Assembly: GCF_014696065.1 (NCBI RefSeq)
Contig: NZ_JACJPL010000016.1
Span: 53,814-117,813 of the forward strand
Direction of reading: 5' to 3'
Length of the DNA stretch: 64,000 nt
DNA from: Leptolyngbya sp. FACHB-261
GTDB taxonomy: Bacteria > Cyanobacteriota > Cyanobacteriia > FACHB-261
The notes under the pieces were generated by a model that worked only from the letters and a program-made list of their open reading frames with translations, was not told where the DNA came from and did not search any database. Position 1 is the stretch's first letter. Every line of letters begins with the position of its first letter. This document shows positions 30,234 through 37,741 of this stretch, one piece after another. A program made the translations under genes and the position numbers.

Positions 30234-30779
30234 CCTGAGGTAAACTGCTCAACAGTTGCCATTGGCGGTGCCACGCCTCGTCCCCAAGCTGAGAAATGCC
30301 GACGCTGTGCCAAGCTCACAGCCGCTGAGGCCCAAAAACTCCACGGGCCCGAAGGGGATGGTTGCTGGACCGATGAGGCCAACCGCTGCAATCGCCGCCG
30401 CAGCTACTACCGTCACCGCGACCGCTTCAATCAAAGCCGTCGTCTCCAACGAGACGTAAAACCAGGGCTCGAGAGAGTTGAGATTCTGGCGGTCCCGGCT
30501 GCTGTGCTGCATTTATATCGAGCGAGGGTGGATGACCCGTTGCATGCGGTCGGTGCCGAGTTATGGATCAGTCAAGAGCGCAGAGCACGCCTTGAGCCGG
30601 TTCACTGCTTTGGTCTAACTCCAGGCCAGTTGTCCACTTACGCCCAGCAAGTGCTAGCAGTGTTCTCGACCAAGTATGGGGCTCAGGATGGGAAACCGCT
30701 ACGGCTGGAGAAGTTTGCCAGCCATGTCGAGTTGAACCCCCAAAACTGTCCGATTCGCCCCTGCCCCTTGCACCCCTGA
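30234..30779 (+). pseudogene. Cys-rich hypothetical gene without a standard start
   Basis: The frame opens after a TAG at 30231 and runs 181 codons with strong coding texture but no ATG, GTG or TTG before codon 91 (GTG at 30504). The N-terminal part has C-x-x-C (CRRCAKL), then GDGCWTDEANRC and a basic NRRRSYYRHRDR, like a small zinc-binding nucleic-acid protein. Its stop overlaps the ATG of the next gene (TGATG), so it was part of a coupled pair. Either the 5' end was lost or a rare start is used. Confidence 0.45.
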
Positions 30780-31408
30780 TGACCTCTGGCTTCACTGAGC
30801 AATTGGAACTGAAGTTGTGGGAGGACCTCAAGGCCGCCAGCGCAGATCCTGAGGGAGCTGATATTGGCCTGCTGCTGGGGGAATTGGAAGCAGTGGTTGC
30901 GATGATGGAAGAGCAGGAACGGATGCAAGTAGCTGCTGCTGCCATTGAGCAGATGGTGCAGCTGTATGAGCTGCGCTCTGGGGCTCTGTTAGGGGACTGG
31001 GAAGACAGGGGTAGGGTTGAAGGGCCGGTAATGAACGGGGATTGGTTGACAGCACTCGTGCGACAGACGATGGCGTTTGACTTAGCTAAGTTACTAGAAC
31101 CACCGATACCGGAGCAGCGACGCAAGCGAGTCGGGGCAGTGGAGACAGGTGAGTCGATCACTGGCGTGGTAGACAAAGCAGTTTTACTGGAAGCGCTGGA
31201 TGAGATAGCCCCAACAGAGGCATCTGATCCACTAGCAGTTGCCCATGCAGAGGATGTTGCAGCCTGGTCTCAAGCAGTGCTGGGATGGCTAGACAGACTA
31301 GCCACCAATAAAGCAGTGTCTTTGCTTGAATTACAGCAGGGGTTGGAGAGGCCTTCGGTTGAGGTTTGGCTGGGGCTTCTATTAGCAGGTGAGAGGCAGC
31401 CACGTTAG
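30779..31408 (+). CDS. Hypothetical protein, helical
   Basis: 209 residues, acidic and Leu/Ala-rich, predicted mostly helical (EAVVAMMEEQERMQVAAAAI). No domain recognised. The start overlaps the stop of the upstream Cys-rich frame by one base, so the two probably work together. Plasmid-type gene of unknown role. Confidence 0.55.
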   Translation: MTSGFTEQLELKLWEDLKAASADPEGADIGLLLGELEAVVAMMEEQERMQVAAAAIEQMVQLYELRSGALLGDWEDRGRVEGPVMNGDWLTALVRQTMAFDLAKLLEPPIPEQRRKRVGAVETGESITGVVDKAVLLEALDEIAPTEASDPLAVAHAEDVAAWSQAVLGWLDRLATNKAVSLLELQQGLERPSVEVWLGLLLAGERQPR

Positions 31409-31880
31409 AGCAACATCTATACTTTTACGAGCCTGCTGGCCTCTGGCTCAAGCCTCTAATGGGCTAATCCACAAAATATTTATAGAGGGAGCAGAACATA
31501 GCATGAGTCGAATGCTGACCTCATAAACTACTGGTTCATTCATTTTGGGTAGGTGCTTGCGCTCCTACTTGGACGGAGATATTACCCCAACCAGGCGAAT
31601 GTCTCTTGGCACCTATTCTTTGCTATCTCTCAACAAGCTTGTCGTAATATTTATCTTCATACTTTAATTTTTACCAATGTTAAAGCTGAGAGCTTCACCT
31701 AATGTTCTTTAGCCAGGTAATAGCTCCTGGTTTCGTGCTCCTGGTCAACAACAATGATAAAGGGTTCGCTCTTCAATTTTTAAATGTCTATTCTAGGTTT
31801 TCTGAAACAATAAAAAGACTTATGAAATGGTTTTTTAATCCATTTCTTCTGTATAATAGAATTAACCTAGTTCAAGCCTA
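31409..31880 (+). promoter_or_regulatory. Intergenic region with a perfect -10 box
   Basis: No gene is seen in these 472 bases. Near the end, TATAAT (31852-31857) stands 23 bases before the next ATG. An inverted repeat GAAATGG-N9-CCATTTC (31824-31846) overlaps the place of the -35 box, which itself is poor. This suggests a promoter controlled by a dyad-binding protein. Confidence 0.5.
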
Positions 31881-32237
31881 ATGCTTATGACTAAGCGTCA
31901 ACCTGAAAACGTTAATGCTGATGCCTATCTGGATCGATTAGCTGCTGCTGTTCAACAGCAAACAGCTAATATCAGAAATTTGGACAAAAAGCTTGGAACT
32001 GTACTTTCTCATATAGAGCGCACGACTGAGCCTTCGCCCTTGCAGGGAGGGATCCTTGAAGAGCGTCTAGAAGCAATTGACAAACGTTTAGAAGCTATCA
32101 CAGCTGTTGATCCCACACAATCAACAACTACAGGGAAATCAGTTAGAATCCGAACAACAAATGGACGATCAGTGACAGAAGTATTAATTTCTGGCAACTG
32201 TGCTCACCGTATACGGATCAGCCAGCCTCGGCCCTAG
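31881..32237 (+). CDS. Hypothetical coiled-coil protein
   Basis: 118 residues. The first half is a likely coiled coil (YLDRLAAAVQQQTANIRNLDKK, then EERLEAIDKRLEAI). The C-terminal half (KSVRIRTTNGRSVTEVLISG) looks like a small beta domain. Single-gene unit with its own promoter and a strong hairpin after the stop. Function unknown. Confidence 0.55.
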   Translation: MLMTKRQPENVNADAYLDRLAAAVQQQTANIRNLDKKLGTVLSHIERTTEPSPLQGGILEERLEAIDKRLEAITAVDPTQSTTTGKSVRIRTTNGRSVTEVLISGNCAHRIRISQPRP

Positions 32238-32238
32238 C

Positions 32239-32276
32239 GAGTGGGGGCAGTATAAACCTTTATACTGCCCCCACTC
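32239..32276. terminator. Perfect 18-bp hairpin after the coiled-coil gene
   Basis: GAGTGGGGGCAGTATAAA (32239-32256) is exactly reverse-complemented at 32259-32276 around a two-base loop, immediately after the TAG stop. There is no long T-run beyond the stem, but its length and place favour a bidirectional terminator or mRNA-stabilising stem. Confidence 0.7.
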
Positions 32277-33148
32277 AAACGTAGGATGATGAGCTAGGTA
32301 ACAGGGTAGAGGGGTTAATAATGTCTAAGATTGAGACTGAGCCCTCTATCCGCAACAACCAATGCTAGAAACTGACGATGATACTTGGAGCCACAACCAT
32401 TGATGAGGAGGTTGTGGCATAAATTGAAGTTGATCTTTCTTCTGATAGCCCTCGTCCTGCAATGGCAAACCGCTACAACTGCAGGCACTAGAAAGTGCTT
32501 CAACCCATTCAGTAGGACGGTTTCAAGAAGGCTGAAGCAGCCAGCTCTTTCATACCATCGCAACAGCGCCGACCTGCGGCTGAAGAGGCGAGCTGAGGCT
32601 GGGAGATGTCAAGCGAAACGTGCTTAGCTGCCAGGTAATCAAGTGAACTGGAAAGTTCAACAACCTCCCAATTCATCTTCATATTGTGCCACTAAAGCCA
32701 GAGGCCAACGAGAGTAGCAACAGTCTAGATAAGCGTGAGAAGGGTAATCAGGTCTGTTTGAGCCTCTGCTGACGCACGACAGGAACGGCTCACTCCGGCC
32801 CATTCCAGCGTAGAGAGTGTAGGCCCACTTAAAGCCGTGGGCGTGTTTGAACTCTTAGAGCCACGGAGCTAGCCCCACGCCTCTACAGGCTTAGCAACCT
32901 GTATGCGGCATCAATGGCATGAAAGGAAGTGAAGGCTGGGATAGCTTCTGTTCTTGCGCGGAAACCATTGGTGTTCAATGGCATGGCTTTGAGGTCAGTG
33001 GATAAAGGGTAGATAGAGCAACTCTCGCCTGCGCCCTCTACAACAGCAGGCTGTACTCAAGTCACCTGCGTTAATTTACTAAATGTGACTAAAGACAGTT
33101 TGAAGACATAGACAGTTTTACTAGCGCAATGGCTGAATAGAGTTGCAT
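32277..33148. other. Gene-poor stretch with decayed repeats
   Basis: No well-supported gene. A plus frame from 32403 (MRRLWHKLKLIFLLIALVLQW..) could encode a membrane-anchored 74-residue peptide but has no other support. From 32691 to about 32880 lies the first copy of a degenerate direct repeat also found at 35.4-35.6 kb. Confidence 0.45.
32691..32880. repeat. Degenerate direct repeat, copy 1
   Basis: Shares with 35421-35632 the stretch around AAGCCAGAGGCCAA and the later TTAAAGCCGT..GGCGTGTTTG. On the minus strand both copies can be read as the end of a small membrane protein (QTDLITLLTLI / TVATLVGLWL), with an internal TAG in this copy and no start codon in either. Confidence 0.6.
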
Positions 33149-34048
33149 CTAGTATGAAATAACTTCAGACTCCCACGTCACCCTCACGTTCAGAAGCTTA
33201 CAATAATGCTCTACAACACACTTCGAGTCTGGATGCACAGGCCCGAATAGATGTATCCTCGGCGTGTGATTTGGAAAGTCTAATGCGTAAACTAGAGCCT
33301 GGCCTATTGCTCCCCTCCAGGACTCCACCGCCTTAACCTCAATCACTTCGGTTTGAGTCAGAAGATCGATATGACCAGCTTTTGTTTTGATTTCTCCAGT
33401 TCCCCCCTCTCGCCGATATAGAGCGTCGGCAACAGACTCCTCAGACATTCTACTCATCGATTCAGTATGATCTTCAGTGTCATCCATAGATGGATGTATG
33501 AGTTCAGGGCAGCTAACAGGCGCTTGATTGCAGTAGACTTCGATGGCTCTAGAATCTACTGTAAGACCTAAGCTGGAATATGCTGCTGCATAGAATTCGG
33601 CAGGTTTGAACGTGTCACAGAAGTGGTTAAGTAATTTAAGATCAATAACCTTTCTGCCTGGTTCATCCCTCAAATCCATACACAGACGATAACTGTCCGC
33701 TACATCAATAACGTTACAAGGGCTTCCCTTAAAACACCGAATGTAATCACTATAGAAAGTTTGACCAGAAGGAAGAATAAATTGGGTGCAGTCAATAGAA
33801 GCTCTATGGAGCGGAACTTGAGCTTGCTTACCCTCATAGTAGTGGTGCGAACAGGCAATCATAGTTTTAGCTTTGTACCAGTAGGCGAATCTCCTCATTA
33901 TATTTACCCCGCATAGAGCTGTAATTGTTCTGATAGAGAAGCCCAGCCGAGGTAGCTCGGGTACTACGCCACTAATATCTAGAGTGACGCAGATAATCGG
34001 CCTGCCATTGTAATCTACCGTTAGATAATTTCCTGCCAATAACTCCAT
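33149..34048 (-). CDS. Hypothetical protein with C-terminal PD-(D/E)XK-like nuclease domain
   Basis: 299 residues. Near the C-terminus G-H-I-D228-L-L..V-I-E237-V-K239-A, followed by Q250-A-L-V-Y, has the order and spacing of a PD-(D/E)XK nuclease core with the QxxxY helix motif. The N-terminal 200 residues contain a Cys/His-rich part and are unassigned. Candidate roles are plasmid DNA processing or defence. It stands alone 3 kb before queC. Nuclease fold is inferred from motif spacing only. Confidence 0.55.
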   Translation of the reverse strand: MELLAGNYLTVDYNGRPIICVTLDISGVVPELPRLGFSIRTITALCGVNIMRRFAYWYKAKTMIACSHHYYEGKQAQVPLHRASIDCTQFILPSGQTFYSDYIRCFKGSPCNVIDVADSYRLCMDLRDEPGRKVIDLKLLNHFCDTFKPAEFYAAAYSSLGLTVDSRAIEVYCNQAPVSCPELIHPSMDDTEDHTESMSRMSEESVADALYRREGGTGEIKTKAGHIDLLTQTEVIEVKAVESWRGAIGQALVYALDFPNHTPRIHLFGPVHPDSKCVVEHYCKLLNVRVTWESEVISY

Positions 34049-34211
34049 GAGCGGTATTTTTTCCTATTGTCTGGTGCGAACTAAGTGCTCTGAATCAATT
34101 CCTATCGATGGGATTCATATTTTTGTCGAATCCCATCAATTTAAGCTTTAGGTAAACAGTAGGTTTTGATAGAAGCTACAGTAAAGCCCTCCATGCCTGG
34201 AGGGCAAGCAA

Positions 34212-34232
34212 AACCTTGCACGGTGCAAGGTT
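34212..34232 (-). terminator. Terminator after the HTH gene
   Basis: AACCTTGCA-CGG-TGCAAGGTT directly follows the stop, and on the minus strand runs into TTTTG. A second hairpin GCCCTCCA/TGGAGGGC (34186-34205) follows it. Confidence 0.65.
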
Positions 34233-34543
34233 CTAGTTCTCAGACTGCTGCGACTGCTGACGGCATAACCGTCTACGCAGGGCTTTAGGAATCTGCTCGT
34301 AGCTCTCCCAAAGAAAATCCATCTCTGCAAGGCGATAGGTATAGATCGGCTCAGCAACTCTTCGATTTCTACCTTGGAGGAACCAGCGGTCCACGGTTGA
34401 GATAGAGCAACGGCAGATCCTTGCCATCTCTTCATGAGTGACTGACCACTTGAGATAGAAGTCCTGGGGCTGCATCGACAGATAACAACCACTATAGAGC
34501 TGTAACAGGGTGAGTTCTCGGTCGCTGAGATGCTTGCCACTCA
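34233..34543 (-). CDS. HTH DNA-binding protein
   Basis: 103 residues from the ATG at 34543. LSDRELTLLQLYSGCYLSMQPQDFYLKW is followed by a helix-turn-helix EEMARICRCSISTVDRWFLQ and a basic GRNRR, then a helical tail (MDFLWESYEQIPKALRRRLC). I recognise the pattern as a recurrent cyanobacterial small DNA-binding protein. It follows the gene at 34558-35034 by 14 bases, so they are probably one operon. A longer start (34595) would overlap that gene. Confidence 0.65.
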
Positions 34544-34557
34544 TGATGCTACATCCA

Positions 34558-35034
34558 TTAGAGGGCACTACCAGGGGCGCTGAATTGACCATCACGTTGG
34601 GAGGCCTGCGGCTCTGCTCCTAAGAATTGCTCAAGGTCATTTTCCCAAGCCCAGTCTGAGCTGCAGATGGTGCTAGATGGGCTTTGCCTATCTAGCTGGA
34701 CTGTATAGCGCCAGTTCCAGAGGTGCTGATGGTTGTCGGGAGCATACTCCATACCCACAACAGTGCCGTAGTCCTGGGTTGAGACACTGTGCCAATGCAC
34801 TCGCTCACCAAAGCCGAACTTAGGCTTCTTTGTGTCTTGGGGAAACCCCTGTGGCAGGGTTAGGTGAGGGCCTGGAGAACTGCCGTTATTTATATCGGCT
34901 CGGCTTTCTAAATCATGGGAAATTGATCCTGCCTTGTCTAAAGGAGGACTGAGCAGTAGCTCGCCATCAGCCTGCAAGGCTTGGCCTTTCGCTTCCCCAT
35001 CACGTGGGTACTCCCTCATAGCTCCCGTGATCAC
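34558..35034 (-). CDS. Conserved cyanobacterial hypothetical protein
   Basis: 158 residues from a GTG (ATG at 35019 also possible). The N-terminal 70 are low-complexity. The C-terminal part FGFGERVHWHSVSTQDYGTVVG.. WNWRYTVQLD.. CSSDWAWENDLEQF has the look of an SH3-like beta-barrel that may bind DNA or protein. First gene of a pair with the HTH protein, divergent from the RHH gene across the TAACG operator array. Confidence 0.6.
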   Translation of the reverse strand: MITGAMREYPRDGEAKGQALQADGELLLSPPLDKAGSISHDLESRADINNGSSPGPHLTLPQGFPQDTKKPKFGFGERVHWHSVSTQDYGTVVGMEYAPDNHQHLWNWRYTVQLDRQSPSSTICSSDWAWENDLEQFLGAEPQASQRDGQFSAPGSAL

Positions 35035-35054
35035 TCCATCTAAGCAAATTCAAA

Positions 35055-35090
35055 CGTTATAGTAACGCACTCTAACGCGTAAACACGTTA
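35055..35090. promoter_or_regulatory. Operator-like array of four TAACG half-sites
   Basis: CGTTA-TAG-TAACG (35055-35067) and TAACG-N8-CGTTA (35073-35090) lie in the 86-base gap between divergent genes, just before the RHH gene. Ribbon-helix-helix repressors typically bind paired short inverted half-sites in their own promoter, so autoregulation and control of the divergent pair are likely. Confidence 0.65.
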
Positions 35091-35120
35091 GACTAGAGAA
35101 AATCACGGAAACCTTGGAGG

Positions 35121-35315
35121 ATGGAGGTGTTGAACGCCGAATGGGATGAATCTGCTTTGGTCCAAAAGCTTTCGGTCTACTTACCCGAACATGTCATGGA
35201 GACTCTACGGAAAAGGGCAGAGAGGGAGAAGCGCTCTCTAAGCAACTTGGCCGCCTACATTCTGGAGCGAGCTGTTGAGCAAGACAAAGACCAGGATTCT
35301 GAGGGTAGTAGTTAG
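35121..35315 (+). CDS. Ribbon-helix-helix (CopG/Arc-like) regulator
   Basis: 64 residues. KLSVYLPEHVMETLRKRAEREKRSLSNL is the beta-strand plus two helices of the RHH fold. The acidic tail is short. GGAGG is very close to the ATG; the GTG two codons later is an alternative. No toxin gene follows, so it may be a plasmid copy-number or partition regulator or an orphan antitoxin. The operator array upstream supports DNA binding. Confidence 0.75.
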   Translation: MEVLNAEWDESALVQKLSVYLPEHVMETLRKRAEREKRSLSNLAAYILERAVEQDKDQDSEGSS

Positions 35316-35993
35316 TTGAACTTCTTGCCCATACGCTCCTCTTTTGCCGCTGGGGAACATTGGGAGACAATCAAGCGAAGGTCAGAGGCTCAATAATTCA
35401 CCAGTTCACCTCCCATTTCACTACTGAAGCCAGAGGCCAATTAGAGTGGCAACGGTCTGGATGAGGGTGAGAAGGATGAGCAGGTCCGTTTGAGTTCGTG
35501 CCGGTGCACGGCTGTAAGGGGTTACCTCAGCTCCTGTCTAATACAGAAGGCTTAGGTACAGAAGGCTCAGGCTTATTTAAAGCCGTAGGCGTGTTTGGAG
35601 GTCTTAGGGTTATGGAGCTAGCTCTACGCCCCGCTACGGAAAACGTTTTCCGTAGTCTTTGCCCTTGCCCCTCAAACTTAGGGAAACCTTGTGCCTCTAC
35701 ATGCTGCTTGCAACTTTTTGAGTAGAACAAACTCTCAACTGTTTTCTCAGTAAAAACATTTGGTAGAATTTGATTCTAAGGTGATGAAGGGTGCGGGTAG
35801 ATACGTACTTGACCTATTTTGACCTATTGCTCGCAATTGATTTTGAAGATACAGGCACCTCAAACGAGCGTAGGAAAGCTGCTTTTTACACATCGGTGCA
35901 AGGCTGGCCTAAAATTGGCCTAGTCAGGTAAAGCCTGGAGCCATTGCTAGGTATATGTTTCAGAAAACAAGGAAAATAATTCCTTCAGACCGT
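35316..35993. other. Gene-poor stretch
   Basis: Open frames here are short and on both strands. Most of 35421-35632 is the second copy of a degenerate repeat. From 35.7 to 36.0 kb I see nothing supportable. Confidence 0.45.
35421..35632. repeat. Degenerate direct repeat, copy 2
   Basis: Counterpart of 32691-32880. The minus strand reads SRAPARTQTDLLILLTLIQT.. ending GLWLQ before TAG at 35421-35423, a single membrane helix at the end of a small protein. It has no start codon after the preceding stop near 35540, so it is a fragment. Confidence 0.6.
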
Positions 35994-36296
35994 TTAGGTA
36001 AAAATTAACACATAACCTAAGCCAGCCAACAGACAAGACCTCACCCTTGCCCTTGCCCCTCCAAAAGCAACCGGACGGTCAATGTGTCCTGCCCGCGGCA
36101 TGGTTGAACGAATGGCACTCATATCCTCAAGTAATTGCCCCCGACCCTGTACCAGCGGTTCTATACTCTGACACTGTTCCCTTGACACTTGGACGAGCGC
36201 ATCAATGCTTGCTCGTTGAGTTTGACTAGCCTCAACCAGTGCAGAAGCCATATGGGCAAGCTTTGAAGGCTGGGAAGCCGGTCGCCCGTTCGTCAT
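35994..36296 (-). CDS. Hypothetical small protein
   Basis: 100 residues. Helical N-terminal half (SKLAHMASALVEASQTQRASID..) of a type I have seen as short coiled-coil plasmid proteins, then a basic segment and a C-terminal hydrophobic stretch (CLLAGLGYVLIF). GAGGTGAG precedes the ATG by about eight bases. The C-terminal part may be shifted out of frame from the ancestral gene. Function unknown. Confidence 0.4.
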   Translation of the reverse strand: MTNGRPASQPSKLAHMASALVEASQTQRASIDALVQVSREQCQSIEPLVQGRGQLLEDMSAIRSTMPRAGHIDRPVAFGGARARVRSCLLAGLGYVLIFT

Positions 36297-36728
36297 GCCA
36301 CTCTCACCTCATCTGGAGCTGAAGTTAAAGGGGTGAGGCCAGGGCGGCGGTAATGAAGCAACTGATACTGCATCCCCTGGCTACGGGTCGCTCGCCAGCA
36401 GGGCCCGGTAAAGTAAGCTTACGCTCTCTAGCTTTTATTATTCGGTGAGTAGTTTATCAACAAACTACCTTTCCAGATGTTTCTAGAAACCTAAAAGGTG
36501 AACAAAACCAGTCGGGATAGCTTCTGTCAGAAACCAGTCAGAAGCTGTACACTTCCTTGTTATGCTCTGAGTTGGAGAGTGGCGCAGCACCCCTGGAGTG
36601 ATGTCTCCGCACAGAACCCTAGAAGCAATACTCAAGATTCCGCACTGCATTGGCTGTCCCTGAATCATACTTTGGCTCTCTTAGTGGATTAGCCTGCAAA
36701 GTCATAAGTTTGTGAGAGTGAGGTGAAG
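36297..36728. other. Intergenic region upstream of queC
   Basis: 432 bases without a supported gene. It contains a small hairpin GTAGTTT/AAACTAC (36449-36468). I see no preQ1-riboswitch-like leader or clear -10/-35 pair. Confidence 0.4.
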
Positions 36729-37448
36729 ATGAAGCCCAAAGCTGTCGTTCTCCTGTCGGGTGGCTTAGATTCCGCTACTGCTGCAGCCCAAGCCATTGCA
36801 GATGGTTATGAACTCATTGCTCTTTCGTTCCGATACGGTCAGAGACATGAGCGAGAACTGCAGGCAGCCTCGAAAATCGCGCAGGCCTTCCACATCGAGG
36901 AACATCAGGTCATGGAGGTCAACTTAAGCCAGTGGGGAGGGTCAGTCTTGACGGACCAAGCCACAGAACTGCCAACTGAAGGAGTGAAGCCTGATGTCAT
37001 TCCCCCCACCTATGTCCCAGGCCGAAATACAGTTTTTATTGCTCTTGGTCTTTCTCTTGCTGAAGTGAGGGGAGCAGAGGCCATCTACTTAGGAATCAAT
37101 GCAATAGACTACTCGGGCTACCCTGACTGTCGGCCTGAGTACCTCGCTGCCTATCAGCACCTGGCTTCACTCTCCTCTAAAGTGGGAGTTGAGGGGCTTG
37201 CCCCAAAACTCATTGCTCCCTTGGTTCTGGATAGCAAGGCGGATATCGTCCGTCGGGCTCTGCGGCTGGGAGTTCCGATTGAGATGACTTGGTCTTGCTA
37301 CCAAGGCGGAACGGAACCTTGTGGCCTATGCGACTCTTGTCGCATCCGTGACCGGGCACTGATCGAAGCTGGTCGGTCTGATTTAGCTACTGTGACAGGG
37401 CAGGAGTTTTATAGAAAGGAAGCAGGAGGTTCCTCCCCTATGTCTTAG
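36729..37448 (+). CDS. queC: 7-cyano-7-deazaguanine (preQ0) synthase QueC
   Basis: 239 residues, normal length. It converts 7-carboxy-7-deazaguanine to preQ0 with ATP and ammonia. The PP-loop is [11 protein letters not shown] near the N-terminus, [12 protein letters not shown] and [15 protein letters not shown] are family signatures, and four C-terminal cysteines (C-x8-C-x2-C-x2-C in [15 protein letters not shown]) bind zinc. The ATG at 36729 is preferred to GTG at 36723 because AGGTG lies just upstream. It is separated from queD/queE by the whole dpd island but would supply DpdA with preQ0. It is convergent with the dpd operon. Confidence 0.95.
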   Translation: MKPKAVVLLSGGLDSATAAAQAIADGYELIALSFRYGQRHERELQAASKIAQAFHIEEHQVMEVNLSQWGGSVLTDQATELPTEGVKPDVIPPTYVPGRNTVFIALGLSLAEVRGAEAIYLGINAIDYSGYPDCRPEYLAAYQHLASLSSKVGVEGLAPKLIAPLVLDSKADIVRRALRLGVPIEMTWSCYQGGTEPCGLCDSCRIRDRALIEAGRSDLATVTGQEFYRKEAGGSSPMS

Positions 37449-37741
37449 TCGTCACCTCCTGCAATAGGGAAGAGCGTTTTAAGCCGAACAACGATGCAAA
37501 AAACTCTACATTAAAAAAGATCACGCGTTAAATGACAAAATAGCAGTTAGTGAAAATCTTTCCGAATCGACCCGTCAACCTTCTAAATAAGAGATGTCAT
37601 TTAGTGAGGTAGAAGGCGAGCGCCTTCACTTCCCCCACAGTTCTACAAATTCTGTCATCCGACTGCGATTTCCACATCGAGCGCTACTTAACTTAAAACT
37701 CGACACATTGAGCGATCACCTACATGACCATCGTTTCCCAG
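37449..37741. other. Convergent intergenic region queC/dpdD
   Basis: Between the ends of queC (+) and dpdD (-). Contains the perfect palindrome GAAGGCG-AG-CGCCTTC (37612-37627), which could terminate transcription from either side, though T-runs are poor. Confidence 0.45.

Noticed and set aside
34148..34540. 130-codon minus frame overlapping the HTH gene
   Set aside because: It is another frame of the same DNA; the HTH reading has a recognisable fold and operon spacing.
36297..36728. Possible preQ1 riboswitch before queC (and before queD)
   Set aside because: I looked for the short H-type pseudoknot pattern and saw none; the hairpins present do not match.
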